Notes: generated from the letters alone by a model not told the origin. A DNA stretch of 64,000 bases from Spirometra erinaceieuropaei (GCA_902702965.1 CACRXP010000092.1:299853-363852); one strand, 5' to 3'. Positions 1 through 11,647 are shown, counted from the stretch's first letter. Numbers and translations are program-made.

Positions 1-2799
1 TTTAAAGGTTAGTTTGGCAGACCCGGTCGATTTCGTGCGGCGATAACGCACAAAATCAATCTGTCGTTTAAATGGGCCGAAACTGTTCTGTCATTGGGAA
101 AATTACATCGATTGTTGCAGAATAAACTACCTCCGAATAGTCATTTTTAGTTTTGAACATACCAAACCTCACTTTTCGTGCGATCTAGCTTTTGCACTTA
201 AGTTATTTGAACTAGGAGCGAAAAAACACAAACAGTTTCAGAAAAATGTCAGTATGTATATGATTCCTGTGCCGCATATTCTTTATCGAAAAACGCATTC
301 TAAAAGTGAACAAAAATAGCGAAAATGGACGTTATATAAATAGAAAGGTATGCTCTTCCGCTTCCCCTTAGGCAAATTTCAATATTTATTTAGCAACTTG
401 AAAGAAACGGTCGAAACTGTCAAACGTTTTCCTGGCCACACCATGCAAAAATGCCAAGTACACAGAGATCCGTCAACGGAACACACTATAAAAGCACTTT
501 TTTAAAAAGATGACCTACAAGAAAAGGTTTTCTAATGGATCGAAATAATATTCGTTGTTGACTCTCGTTGTGAACATCCGTTTTAATCGACGACTCGGTT
601 TCCTGTTTGAGTGAATCTTCAAACCTGACCCACACTACCTTCTACATGGAGAAGAACGCCTAAATACTCACTATTTCGGTAAATGCCTTCATGAAGTATC
701 TCCCTTTTAAGGTTTTGCTTAACACATATCATAGAATCCACCTTTATGGGCAAGAGGTTGAAAACACTGAAAGTCATGAAGCATTCAGCAATATTTAAGG
801 GCCACTCTGAAACTTCACGTAATTCAGAACAAACAAAAGTGCACATTAATTTCGCTGAAGGAACTGTCTCTTTGTATACACAAAATTGTATGTTTGCGAT
901 TAAATCTGTCAAATCTGTTTGAACATATTAGTCATTGACCCGCCTGGCAATATGTGCCCTTCTAAACACTTTGACCCCTATGACGTCCATGTGGGCGAAA
1001 TCGAACAAAAGTGTATTTGCTTTATTGAAGTGCATCTCAATCCATTTCAAAGTCTAAAAAAATTTTCGAAGAATCTTTTTGGGATCCATGTAGGCTGTTG
1101 GCAAACCGACCTTTCTGAAATCACACGAATTCTTGAAGGACGTTTGAATGTAAACTTTAGAAAAATATTGTTAAAAGTTATTTCATTTTTGCTGTCATAG
1201 TTACCCAGCGTTTTGTACGGACAGGCTTTCTGTACGTATAAAATTGAAGTTTACACGATTACAAATATTTTTGACGTTTTCGGAAATTTCCGCTTCTTTA
1301 AAGCATGGGTATTCCTAACCAACGTAAAATTGCCTTTTAAATTTCTTTTCTGTTTATACTTTTCTCAAAGTTGTTATTTATTAACATAGATATAAAGTCC
1401 GCAAATTTTTTATTTGTTTGTGAATGACCAGCAGTTATTCGTAGATTTTGACACTTTTCATGAGTTAGGTTATCATCTGCAGGTAGAGCAAAAACTGCCA
1501 TTGGATAGGCGAAGGCTGCCGTCGACATGTGCGCCTCTAACGCCTAACGCACCTACTACTGCTAACCTTAGGCTGCAAACGCCAAGCAAACAGTTGCCTT
1601 AATCAGCATGTTGAAATTCGCCAAAAAAGTTCTACTAGGTCACCTGCGACCTATCAAAAACTCAGTTTCCGATTTCCTTCAAAATACTGTGATTTCTGAG
1701 GCACATAATCTCGGAAATTTTTCATTTCTTTATAATTAGGATCGTTTCGTTCTAGATGTGCATCTTGAGCGACATACTCAGGGCGGATTCTGAGTGATTC
1801 CAGATTCCTTCTAGATTTTGGCAGACCTCAGGAGTTTCGGTGCACTCTGTAGTCCCCGATGGATGGGAGCAAGTAGAAGAGTTCCCAGTTGATCCTATAT
1901 AATAAATAAATAATTTATTTCAGCACCCATAAAGGGAGAAATTGTCATGGAAAGAGTGAATACTAACTCAGCAGACGAGATGACAGAAATTTAGATGGAA
2001 ATTTTAATGCAGTTAAACGTTGTACGTTGTAGGAATTATTTTGACCCGTTCTGAAAAATGCCCACTTTTGGGCAGGGTGTATTTCAAAATAATTATGCCG
2101 AACGAAATTCTTGCTGATTTAGGCGAATTCTACGATAATGTGATGATGTTACACGAATTCGTGATGAGAATTTAAGTGCAAGCTTCAATAAAACCTATTT
2201 CCAAAGGTCATTGAACTTTTGCAGGTCTGTTTACTCTGTTACATGCCTAGAGAGACTTTGTGTGCCTCCAGAATGTCAGCTTACGCATCTGGCACGATGT
2301 TTGAAGTTTCCGGTATCTGCGATTTTCTCAAAAAATTTCTATTTCGGGACAAGTTAAGATTACTTTAAGCACTTATTTTCGGTTTTTACTGTGCAAAAAG
2401 TCGTTCGTTATTAACTGAGTGTTTTAATGGACATAATTGAAGCAGTTCCCGAGTGATTAGAAATTTTTCGCAAATCCCTGCACATTTCGCGTGTAAGGTC
2501 ACGTATTGTACCTATGTGAGCCTTCGAACGCATGCTGCGTTTCGTCATGAAAGATGTTGATGATAAATCACAGCAGGTAAGTGGCATTTGTAATTACGCA
2601 CCGCGTATCGCCGAGCGCGTTTTTGTCCGAAATCGAGGCCGCTGTGTCCGACACTGGCCTCGAAAGCCCACATGCGGTGAGTGACGCAGTCCATGAGGCA
2701 TGGGTTACTTTGGGATTAGATTCTATTCCTTCGGAAACCGGATCAAGTCCACCGATCTTCAGTAAATTTAACCATATAAAAACATTGGAAGTAGTGCTA
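1..2799. other. AT-rich stretch without recognisable gene
   Basis: Only short, low-complexity open frames (under 100 codons) are present and none shows a family motif. A small inverted repeat lies at about 2032-2098, with two 13-15-bp arms around an inner TGCCC/GGGCA hairpin. A consensus-like splice donor (CAG followed by GTAAGT) occurs near 2574-2583, but there is no convincing exon to go with it. Confidence 0.6.
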
Positions 2800-3782
2800 C
2801 AGTAGGTGGACTAACTCATAAAATGTCAACCGAAGTTCTGAAATTCGTTTTCGTTTCGAAAAGATTAACTACGCAGGGTTGTGAAACTGGCCAGCAAGCA
2901 ACATAACTCTATAATATTGCAGTTACCTCAGGATGTGAGCTTTCGAATGAACTTCCTTCCGGCTGCATGCTAAAACTACACTCCATAAAAATGACTAATT
3001 ATCTAGCATGCATTTTTGTCATTGATTTTCGATGTCCCTGAATGTCCAATTATATCTCATAGAATCCATGCATGAAAATACTCATTCTTTTGTTCATTCG
3101 GTATTTATTTACGTCCTCTTGTAATTTAACACTCGAAGCAGAGACGTAATTGGTTTTTAAAAAATTTCTAATTTTGGGACTTTTTAATACCGTGAAATGG
3201 CCGTTCATAAATCGTCATGTCTCTGCATTTACCAATGTGGCGTGTAAAGTTAACAATATGGATCACATTCACGGCTAAATTTTATGAACCCTACCTGGTC
3301 CTCCTTCATTACCATAGAGAAATGTGTGGTTTTCCGTACGGGGAAAATATACGACTTGTAGTTTGGAAACCCTCAGTCCAGTGTAACGGTAGAGCGAGTT
3401 CAGAACTATACAAAAATTGGAATAGTTTTTTTTAAAATTAAATTACACTCTTTGAATGTAAGATTGGAAGGAATCGTAATTGTCTACCGAATGAGCGAAA
3501 GAATGAATATTTTTACTAATGTTTTCCGTGAAATATAATTAGGCATTTGGGGACATCGAAAATCAATCGGAAAAATGCATGCTGGATAAGTACCCATTTT
3601 TTACAGACTATAGTTTTTGCATGCAGCCGGAAGGAAGTTCATTCGAACGCCGGCATCCTGAGGTAACTGAATTATGAGACTGATTATACTGATTTATTTT
3701 ACAACCCTACTTTATTAATCTTTTCGAAACGAAAATGCATTTTGGAATTTCGGTTGGTATTTACAATTTAGCCCACCTACTG
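2800..3782. mobile_element. Foldback Tc1/mariner-like MITE (family F1), full copy
   Basis: This 983-bp element begins CAGTAGGTGG and ends CCACCTACTG, and is flanked on both sides by TA, the target duplicated by Tc1/mariner elements. The outer 350-400 bp on each side are inverted copies of each other: the left-arm block near 2935-2990 recurs reversed near 3610-3665, and the CATTGATTTTCGATG block recurs reversed near 3555. The roughly 250-bp centre is not palindromic and gives the copy a plus orientation (the block with CATGTCTCTGCATTTACC at 3218-3236). No transposase is encoded. It is probably mobilised in trans by a Tc1/mariner-type enzyme that is not in this window. Related copies lie at 12.4, 23.1, 39.4, 51.4, 54.9, 57.4 and 61.3 kb. 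Confidence 0.88.
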
Positions 3783-5002
3783 TACGTTGGTCAGGAATTA
3801 CAATTTTCTTAAGTAGGACATAACTGCTGGAACCTAGAACGTTAGTGCGAAATTTGTAAACTTATTTTGTGGAAGCATGTAAATTCTGTCCTTGCGTATA
3901 GTGGAATGTGCAAAAAACAGCATCAACATAAAAAGTTTACTCAAACGGATTTTGAGGCCGTAAACGTAAGCGCAAGAGGCGGCTGGAGTTGAATTACTAC
4001 TGGGATCAGCAGGTTCCCTGAAGCCGAAAAGACACTGTTTCTTCGAGTGTAAGTTTCTAGAAGAAGCCAGAAAATTTCTGATAAATCTCTCTGAGTTGGA
4101 ATCACTTAAGTAACTCTATGCTTTCCTCTTTCCTCTAAAGTCGAAGGGTGAATTAGGATCATGCGAAATTTTCCCAAACCATCGCTAATTGCTGCTGGAA
4201 TGATGGCAGTTTTAACATTGCTACCGCCTGAGATAAGTAACTGCGGAGAAGACGAATCATTAAATTAAGATAAAAGTGACCCACGTTCCACACCTCTTCT
4301 CCCCGAATAATTTCTCGACAAGGATAGCTCCTGTCTGATTGGCGGTTGCGACAATCATTAATTTTCGTCAACTAGACACAGAGCAGGCCCGACCTCAAGC
4401 GGCAAATTTCGTCCTGAGATTTAAAACTAATTGTTCATCGGGTAGCGATGGGGATTAGATGATATTCGCGACGAGACTACGGTGCAGCGTGCAGGGGGGG
4501 GGCTTGATTAATGCAATTCCCACACTCTTTTGGCAAGTGATTTATGACCGTTTTTACTACGAGACGCATAGGCTTTTCCGCACTAGATAACGGTTTCGCA
4601 GCCAGTGGGAAGAAGCAAAGTAGGTGAAGAGAGAGCAATCGTATAATTAAGCACACTATGCGACAAATGCCACCCGGTCGCTGGAAATTATCTGTTTCCC
4701 TGGACATCGAACTTGTAGACGAGGGGCATGAGCGTGACTTCAATGCTATTTCACGGTTAAAAAGAACAATGTCTGACCGTACCCATCGCAGCCATCCTCT
4801 TCATCCTTACGGTATTGTGTTCGACCTCACCATCGTCAAAACCACTGTAACAAACACTGACACCGGACTCCCTTCCCCTCCTCTCCATGGTTTTCGTCAA
4901 AATCCTCATACACACCAACCCTACTAGCGGCACTCCTGCCATCCTTCAGCCACCTAGCGTCCTCATCTGTTTGCCCATCGCTCCCAGCCCAATGTATACT
5001 GC
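3783..5002. other. Unannotated stretch
   Basis: No supportable gene or repeat was seen. A run of nine or more G lies near 4494-4502. Overlapping frames around 4658-4942 lack any family motif. Confidence 0.5.
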
Positions 5003-5070
5003 TATTATTATTGCTAACACTATAATTACTATTATTATCATTACTACCGCTACTACTAATGTTACCAGTA
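5003..5070. repeat. Degenerate ATT/ACT trinucleotide microsatellite
   Basis: Imperfect ATT and ACT triplets run through the segment. They produce an artificial hydrophobic reading frame on the minus strand, which is not a gene. Confidence 0.75.
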
Positions 5071-5119
5071 TTGCTTTTATTACCGACAGTTCGACCGTCA
5101 CGTCCGAAGATGCCCGCCG

Positions 5120-5370
5120 CATACCCAACTGCAAGGTGAGGATAGGCGCGGTGACGTCTGCTTGAACAAGTTCATAGTGAGAGTAGAGTTGCGCAGCCTC
5201 TCCCGCACTCTCTCCTCCGTCGGGGCTCGGTGTCAAGACCAAGACAAGAAGAGCGGAGACAGGAGAGACGCAGGCGGTTGGCACTTTGAGGGCCTGAACC
5301 TAGGCGTACTAACACACCACCGGTCCACAACAAATACTCGACCGGGATCTCGACCAGCAACAGAACTATG
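5120..5370 (+). repeat. Dispersed repeat Z, copy 1
   Basis: The segment shares a recognisable order of blocks with 22380-22620, 34020-34235 and 61060-61220: a GCAAGGTGAG-like start, then a CTCGGTGTCAAGAC block, a GGAGACxGGxGAG block and GTCCACA near the end. It encodes no protein and has the size of a SINE, but no clear RNA polymerase III box was found. Confidence 0.6.
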
Positions 5371-5646
5371 TCAGAAAGATGAGAGGATAACACAAGTCAC
5401 TGAGCAACCATGTATATGGCCTGTATACCCAGCGGGAACGCAGGCACATCCACCGGTAGGGGAGCAGGTGTCAGAGAATCGCCAAAGCACACTAGGCTGC
5501 GAGCAGCATGTTTTGATAAATCATGGCTTAACAAACGCTCACAATCCTTAAAACCAAGAAGGTTGACATACAGTCCTCCACTTGGACTGGGCTATCATTT
5601 TTCAAAGGCGGGGTAACCAGTCAGTCATCGTCTCAGAGGCACTACT

Positions 5647-5663
5647 CATATATATATATATAT
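5647..5663. repeat. (TA)n microsatellite
   Basis: Short run of about eight TA dinucleotides just upstream of the PLE tail motif at 5703-5745. Confidence 0.8.
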
Positions 5664-5702
5664 GTCGAAGACGAATGTGTGCTTTGGGAAAGGAAGTTTA
5701 TA

Positions 5703-5745
5703 GTGCAGATTTTCGACGCCGGTTCCCCGGGTCGTCGTCAGGCAC
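5703..5745 (-). ncRNA. Hammerhead-ribozyme-like motif, class 3 (PLE tail)
   Basis: Read on the minus strand: GTGC, CTGACGA, one extra C, a stem of GAC plus CCGG closing on CCGG (bulged C) GTC around a GGAA loop, GAAA, ATCT, then GCAC. The outer GTGC/GCAC would form stem I. The catalytic-core strings CUGANGA and GAAA are both present. It lies about 100 bp downstream of the GIY-YIG pseudogene on the same strand, where PLEs are known to carry hammerheads. Cleavage activity is inferred, not shown. Confidence 0.55.
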
Positions 5746-5844
5746 AGACGGAGAGCAAATGCGCCAACACAGTTAACATCTTAAGTGCACTTACAAAATC
5801 GATAATCGCTTGACGTTCATGCCCCTATGCAGCCGTCGTGTGTG

Positions 5845-6272
5845 TCAGTCCGTTCTGATTGGCCCTCGCTTCTTCCATCCCTCCTTGAGATTTCTGTACG
5901 CGGCATCCAACTCGATTTGCCGGTTGATGCATGATTCGTCTGAGTGCATGGCTTCAAGGAACTCTCGGCCTTTCTTTGAGGGGCACACAGCGACAATGCG
6001 AGTTTTTCCCAAGCGAATGTGCGCCCGGAGTCCAGGGTGTGCATGGCCACTTGAGACAGATGGTCTCACCTTTTCACTGCCAACTGGTGTTCGTGGATGC
6101 GTGTAGAGGCGCATTTTCCAGTCTGGCCACAATAGATAGCATCACACGCATCACAAGGGATCTGGTAAACGACTTCTTTTTTGTCCAGATAGTTAACCCT
6201 ATCTTTAGGGTGCAGGAACTGAGTGCGCGAAGTAGTCGTCGGTCGGTGAGCCACCTGAATATACACACACAC
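5845..6272 (-). pseudogene. PLE remnant, GIY-YIG endonuclease domain (copy C)
   Basis: The minus strand encodes the C-terminal part of a Penelope-like polyprotein. A zinc-binding-like CDACDAIYCGQTGK segment opens the GIY-YIG fold, followed by STRIHEHQLAVKR; the reading then meets a stop and a frame change. In the second frame it continues through a KKGREFLEAMHSDESCINRQ segment that matches the end of the domain. The endonuclease would nick target DNA during insertion. The reverse transcriptase part is missing and the gene is dead. The closest relative in the window is copy I (20490-20830), which shares the CxxCDAVYxGxT layout. A hammerhead-like motif lies 100 bp further downstream on the same strand. 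Confidence 0.75.
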
Positions 6273-6289
6273 TTCTCACATGCGTCAGA

Positions 6290-6540
6290 GGGCCAAAGGT
6301 AACTTTACGAAGGCTCCCTGACAGCCTTACTCCTAGCCCATCAGTCCGCTACTTTGCACAAACGCATACAACTCGGCAGACTACGTGGACTAAGAGTTGA
6401 TTCGTAAGTCGGCAACCTTCCAAGTCATGGCGCTTGACGCACCGTGATATTCTCAGACTCGGATCAGACATGCATCAGGGGAGCCGCATGGTGAAGGAGC
6501 CGAGAAGTGCCCTTCCCACTGGCGTGGGAGGTGTCCATTG
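6290..6540. repeat. Direct repeat W, copy 1
   Basis: The order of blocks (CAGTCCGCxACTT, GGCAGACTxxxTGGACT, CATCAGGGGAGCC, AAGGAGCCGAGAAG) recurs in the same order and orientation at 7090-7330. Its function is unknown. Confidence 0.6.
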
Positions 6541-7089
6541 CTTCATACCGACGTAGAGGAACACTTTCTAACCGCCGGGTATTATGTGATATTTGTAAGT
6601 GTTCACGAGCGCTGCGCAAGCGAACTGGCATCAATGTTTTCTGCTTTCCGTCAAGACACGTTGGACTCACGGTCTTGGTGTTTGAACATGTTTCACGGAC
6701 TTCAAGTGACTGAGGATGGGCTGGTGGTGTACCAGGGAAATTTTGCGACAATTCTCTGCTGGTTTGTCAACCAAGTCCTATCACAGGTGCCTCCAGACGG
6801 TTCCCATCGATGACAGACAGGAAATTCGATTTTGAACATACCGTGTTTGAATCTGACGACCCCATACTGAGCGGTTCTTTCAGGGCTAGCTTCCTACCTG
6901 TATGCAACAAAAATGCCAGAGGTATTTTTGGTAGCGGTGAAAGGTTAACTGAAACGATGGAAAATAGGCGTCGGAAATGCTTATTTTTTCAATTGGTTAC
7001 TTCGTTATTTAAAATTGCCTATTAAACATTATAGAAAATTGCAGGAAAACGGTTGTGGTGGCACAGCAGAACACCCTCACATGCACGAG
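6541..7089. other. Spacer between W repeats
   Basis: Short plus-strand frames occur (6538-6813) without family motifs. No gene can be supported. Confidence 0.4.
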
Positions 7090-7330
7090 AGCTTTACAGG
7101 TAGCGTGAGAAGGGGCCGTGACAACGTAACTCTCAGCCCACCAGTCCACCACTTCACACAGACACACATAACCAGGCAGACTCCATGGACTGGGTTGATG
7201 CGTCAGTCAGCCACCTTCCCAGTTACGGCACCTGGAGCTCCGTAATAGTCATAGACTTCAATTACACAAGCATCAGGGAAGTCACATGGAGAAGGAGCCA
7301 AGAAGCCCACACATCACTTAAGTGAGAGAT
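7090..7330. repeat. Direct repeat W, copy 2
   Basis: Diverged direct copy of 6290-6540, about 800 bp away. It ends in the CATCAGGGAAG / AAGGAGCCAAGAAG blocks. Confidence 0.6.
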
Positions 7331-7394
7331 GAAAATTGTGTGCTTGCGTGGTGTGGCGATGGATGATGTTGGTGTGCGTTGCAGATGCTATTAG

Positions 7395-7560
7395 TACTAT
7401 TACCTTCTGCTTCTCCATTTCTTCTTCTTCATCGTCATCATCTTACACCTTTTGCACTTCGTCTTCTTGTTTATTTTTGTCCCCCCTTCTTCGCCGCAGC
7501 TCCTCAACGTCACCACCGCAATCCTCCTCTTCCGCCTCATTATTAACATTATACGTCCCA
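7395..7560. repeat. Pyrimidine-rich, TTC/TCA-triplet tract
   Basis: Strand-asymmetric C/T-rich sequence dominated by TTC, TCC and TCA triplets. It gives a spurious poly-serine frame on the plus strand. Confidence 0.7.
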
Positions 7561-8130
7561 CCATGAAGTTCATGTCACTGTAAGCGATGTGCCAAACGGC
7601 GCTATCTGAAACTGAGAAATATCAGGCTAACGTTGTCCTTCCGCATCATTTACTTGATTGAGATATGAGTTCGTAGACCCAAGTGTAGGGCAGCGTTTTT
7701 GGAGCCTGTTGGATGACTATAAACGAAGGCGCGTTCATTGAGTACTTCCTGCGTTGCTGTTGGCATTCATGCTCCCGTCCCACTTGGTAGACGGAAGGAA
7801 GCTAAACCACCAAATCCGCTCCGAATCTGGGCTTGCATTCGTCGACTCTACTCCCACTTTTCTGTCTGCTGTACAAAATGTTGTAGTCAGTCTCATCAAA
7901 CTATAAAGAGCACTAATTTGTCGAAAGTCAGTACATCAAGGATGCCCTAATATTCATCTAATTTGCAGCATTCAACATCCCTAAGTCAACTATCCCCTCG
8001 GGGGATTTAAAATTCTAACCATCTTTCTGTCACTTTGGGGCTCGAATGCATTTAGAAGATCAGAACTCTTCCGTTAATGCATACAGTAAAGGCTCTTCAT
8101 CAGGGTCCCATTTCAAGGGGACGCACAAAC
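7561..8130. other. Unannotated stretch
   Basis: Nothing recognisable beyond short frames. The sequence immediately before 8131 could be a decayed upstream part of the retroelement that follows. Confidence 0.4.
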
Positions 8131-8569
8131 TGAACTCTTAAGAAGACGTCGTACTGAAGTTGTATCAAGGATCTTTCCAGTAGCTGACATCCGTGTACTG
8201 TTCTCCACTGGTCCCATCCTATACGGAGAGGGGAAGGACAAACTACCAGCCCAGATCACCTCTATGTGTATTTACTCCTTCACATGGTTGTCTGAGACTG
8301 AATATATTGGTCGCACGAGCGTACGTTTGTTAGGCAAGGGTGAAATAAAGAACATCAACAGCTCTATCCTCGCGCACATGGTAGACCACCTTATAAACGC
8401 CAGAGAGGTCACGCCGAGCTACCCGAAACTACTCGAGCAGCGCCTGTTAGCTACGACAGAGTCGGCTGCAATCAGGCTACTCGAACCGGTTCCATGCGCA
8501 CAGAAGAGTTTCGTACAGACCCCACAGTTGCCATGGCTGAGAGTCACAAAGCCAGCCACCCGAATTTAC
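8131..8569 (+). pseudogene. Retroelement GIY-YIG endonuclease domain, second lineage (copy J)
   Basis: An uninterrupted frame of roughly 145 codons reads through DIRVLFSTGPI, then CIYSFTW and EYIGRTSVRLL (the GIY and YIG halves of the fold), an HMVDHLINA helix and a C-terminal CAQKSFVQTPQLPWL. This layout, with a late cysteine followed by QK-FV and LPW, matches GIY-YIG domains at the ends of flatworm and other animal retroelement polyproteins. It differs from the CxxC/GETGR type found elsewhere in the window. No reverse transcriptase is attached. The frame runs directly into the short foldback element at 8571. The assignment to Penelope-like elements rather than another GIY-YIG retroelement is inference. 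Confidence 0.65.
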
Positions 8570-8570
8570 A

Positions 8571-9060
8571 GTACGTGATCGATCTGACGAAATGTTGGTC
8601 GAAATACTGAAATGCGTTTTTGATTTGAAAGGATTACTTAGGTGGGGTTGTAATGTTGCAACGGCTGGTCAGACCCAAAATTATTAGGTAATTGGGACCC
8701 TTTTACATAACCTAAATATACGCTTTCTTCGGGTAAAACATGTAAAGATAATATTATTTTCTACCAAACAAATAAAAGAAAATATATGTTGTGAGTGTTT
8801 ACCATAAAAAATATTTAAATTTAAAAGATCATCGAAAATCAGTGTGAAAAATACATGCTAGCTACGTTGCCATTTTTACAGAATGTGGCACCTTTAGGCG
8901 GTCGAAAAGAAATACATTCGAAAGCCGACACTCTGGCGAATCCGAAATACTATGGGATTATGTTGTTTGATAAGCAACATTACAACCCCACCTAAGTAAT
9001 CCTTTCAAATCGAAAACGCATTTCAGAATTTCGATCAACATTTCATCAGATCGGTCACTT
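8571..9060. mobile_element. Short foldback element (family F2)
   Basis: Arms of about 85 bp (8572-8656 and 8974-9058) are inverted copies. They contain the same ATTTCGxTxxACATTTCAT and GTGGGGTTGTAA blocks as family F1, but the total length is only about 490 bp. The terminal decamer differs from F1 (GTGATCGATC / GATCGGTCAC). It is probably a diverged or internally deleted relative of F1. No coding capacity. Confidence 0.75.
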
Positions 9061-9475
9061 TTCCCTAGGTCCACCTTGTCTCTGGTACTGACTGGAAGTT
9101 TTGACGTTTCACTCGCCCCCTCCCATCCTCTCCCCAAACCCGAGCTACGGAAAATTTTCTACTTGCCCGTATCTTTTGATTCATTATCCCGATAGCCTTA
9201 TGGATGTACAGGCCTGCAGGGAATTTATCGGAAGCAGACATATGCTCTCTCCATTGCCATTTAAATTTTCATTGGTAATTTTCGCAGCTCATTCAGCAAC
9301 AGTCGCACTTATTGCATCATCAACGAGCGTATAGACCAAGTGCTACTTCAAGACCATTTGCCCGGAGAGTTATATTCGGTTGGAGAGCAACGTTAGTAAA
9401 AGCTTTGTAACCTCAGATTTATTACATAAATGTAGGTACTAACAGTGACATTTTGGCAGGCGTCTAGTGACCATC
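9061..9475. other. Unannotated stretch
   Basis: No gene or repeat recognised. The 77-codon plus frame lacks any motif. Confidence 0.4.
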
Positions 9476-9548
9476 TCCTCCTCCTCCTCCTCCTCCTCCT
9501 CATCATCATCATCATCATCATCATCCTCCTCCCCCTCCTCCTTCTTCT
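9476..9548. repeat. TCC/TCA trinucleotide microsatellite
   Basis: About eight TCC units, then about eight TCA units, then TCC again. This produces spurious poly-arginine and poly-methionine frames on the minus strand. Confidence 0.9.
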
Positions 9549-10685
9549 TCCCCTCCAAATTGAGGTCCCCCTAGCCATGGCCGCGAAGTGACCTTTGCCG
9601 TGTCAGGCCGTTATGCGCTTGCATACGCGCCCCTCTCCCCCGACCAATCAACTTGGTCAGGCGAACGAAAGTACGCGCGCGCCTTTAAGAAACCACTTGC
9701 AATCGGTGGTATTTAAACAGACTTGGACTTACAGCGACCCGCCCTTCCTGTCTCTCCGTAAGGAAAGAAATTACCGAGCAGGACTAAAGCAGGCAAAAGT
9801 TAGTTTTCTCTCTCGTGAAAAAGCGAAAAAAGGGACAGGTCATTTTGGAACTTTTTGCGCAAAGTGGCTGACATTTAGCAAACCTTCCTCTGGCTAGGCG
9901 AAAAAGTCCTTTTTCGACTTCGCAATAGTCTATCTAGGTAAGAGTGATTCACGCGTCCCCCAAAGTTACTTTTTCTGTTTTGGCTAGATTCAAGTGCTTC
10001 CTATCTGCTGGACTGGATGAGACATTTTCGTCCTGCTTATCAGTCTAATTAAGTAGACTCATCGATGTTGCAAAGTTAGTCGCAGCTGTTTTCCCGTGCT
10101 CCAAAGTCAAAATCGGCTCCTCAATTATTAGTCTACAAAAGCAGCTCAGATACAAGAAATGGCGACTGTCTTTCTTAAATATACTCGAAGAACAAAAATG
10201 GTTATGGAGACAAAGAGGTTTAATTCTGAGGTGTCTCAGCCGCCGTGAAAGTGTAGTTACTCCGAGAACGCATGTGCATCTACCTGAAAAAAGTCAAATC
10301 AAAACTGCCAATCGTTACTGCAATACACGCACCCAGACTCAAACAGTCTTGACCTGGCTTGATTCACATATACAAGTAACTGACACCACAGCCCTCTTCC
10401 CTCCCTCTTCCTCACTCTCGCGGACACGAACTGACGTGATCAACATACGATCGGTGGTTACTATTACTTAAGTTAGCAACTCAGGGTTCCATATACAATA
10501 AATTTCTTATCTTAGTGCCTTTCTCTCTATCTTACTATTGAGGACTCGGTCTGATGGCCGCGGTTCTCAAAGCGCACCCACTGCTCGAGCCGTATAAAAT
10601 AGACAGACGAGCTCCACTCTCTGCGCAACTCTATGGTGGATACATTTCAGATATCTGGAGGTAAATCAGGGCTGCTACGTGAATT
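9549..10685. other. Unannotated stretch
   Basis: A 100-codon plus frame (9595-9897) shows no domain. No repeat partner was found in the window. Part of it (9610-9700) is GC-rich with GCGC runs, unlike its surroundings. Confidence 0.4.
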
Positions 10686-11075
10686 GTGAAGGGGCTTCGT
10701 AAAAAATTCCTGAGAAAACGCAGACTGTAATGACGTTAGGACGTGAGGATGCATTACGATGACTGTTGAATTCTGACGACATTATCCTTTTAGAAATTAT
10801 CGGCTTTAGTAGGGGGAGCTCACCGATCATTCTTATGGAACTCACTCGTTCCGTTTTGCCTTAAGGGATCTCTCGAGCGCAACCAGCAGCCGCACAGCGG
10901 CGCATGATATAGGCTGTATGTTACTACCGACAAAGACAAGGAAGACTGTTTTTGTCGGTAATAACATACTGCCTCTTATCGGGTTTCGCAAACCTCGTCT
11001 AAACTACTAACCAGCAGCTCGCCCAATGAGATTGATTTAGACAGACAGACAGTTCGCAGGTACCCTTTACTGCAG
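10686..11075. repeat. Direct repeat U, copy 1, interrupted by a SINE
   Basis: Blocks near 10695-10780 (ATTCCTGAGAAAACG, TAATGACG, GCATTxCGATGA) and 10981-11060 (TTCGCAAACCT, ACTAACC, CAGCTCGCCC) recur uninterrupted at 11648-11835. In this copy they are split by the SINE sequence at 10799-10975. Confidence 0.6.
10799..10975. mobile_element. SINE S1/R fragment with terminal palindrome
   Basis: The segment matches the R block of the 28.7 and 53.4 kb SINEs (CTCACCGATC, CTCACTCGTTCCGTT, AGCAGCCGCACAGCGGCGC, ATGATATAGGC). It then enters a palindrome at about 10917-10968, where TATGTTACTACCGACAAA and its reverse complement face each other. It interrupts repeat U. Confidence 0.7.
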
Positions 11076-11647
11076 AATAACGATCTCAATAGATGAATGT
11101 CCATCTCACAAAAATATCGCTTAAATACAGACGGGCGGTGATCGGGTCTACTCATGAGTTACTTGTCGCCGAAAGCCAGCCAGGCTCTGCAGGCAATCAG
11201 GGACATTCTGGACGTTAAACCTTTCTGTTGGCTGCTTTAAAATGCAGCAGATCAGGATGCACGCTCCTGCAGCTGGAGACGCATTAAGTTCCTTGTATTC
11301 ATTTGACCTAACCGTAAAAAGTTAGGCACCTCGGCGCCGGATGGAAGTGTTTTTACAAAAGTTGGTATCCTGACGTAAGCAAATCATCTTGGGATTTCGT
11401 TGCGTGATGATTAATATTACAACCACGCTTTTCGAGTCGAAAACGCATTTAAGAATTTCGATTAACATTTCATGAGTTGGCGCATCTACTATAGCTCTGC
11501 TCTCTGATGTTCTGATTATAAACAGAGATTTAGTGCGTACCTTCAATACAGTATGGGAAACGAAAATGCGCAGATAAGCCCCATTATCTGCGAAACACTA
11601 CGGTACGCACATCAAAAGCACACATCAATTTCGAGATCACTCAGAGG

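Noticed and set aside
2574..2583. Consensus splice donor CAG|GTAAGT
   Set aside because: Only a short upstream frame and no matching acceptor or exon; isolated donor-like strings are common.
4946..5284. 112-codon minus frame with a strongly hydrophobic segment resembling a membrane anchor
   Set aside because: The hydrophobic stretch is the translation of an ATT/ACT microsatellite.
9393..9578. Frame with poly-arginine and poly-methionine
   Set aside because: Translation of a TCC/TCA microsatellite.
11322..11546. Frame similar to 31263-31454, suggesting a conserved small protein
   Set aside because: Both lie in the inverted DNA duplication and include an F1 terminus; similarity follows from the repeat.
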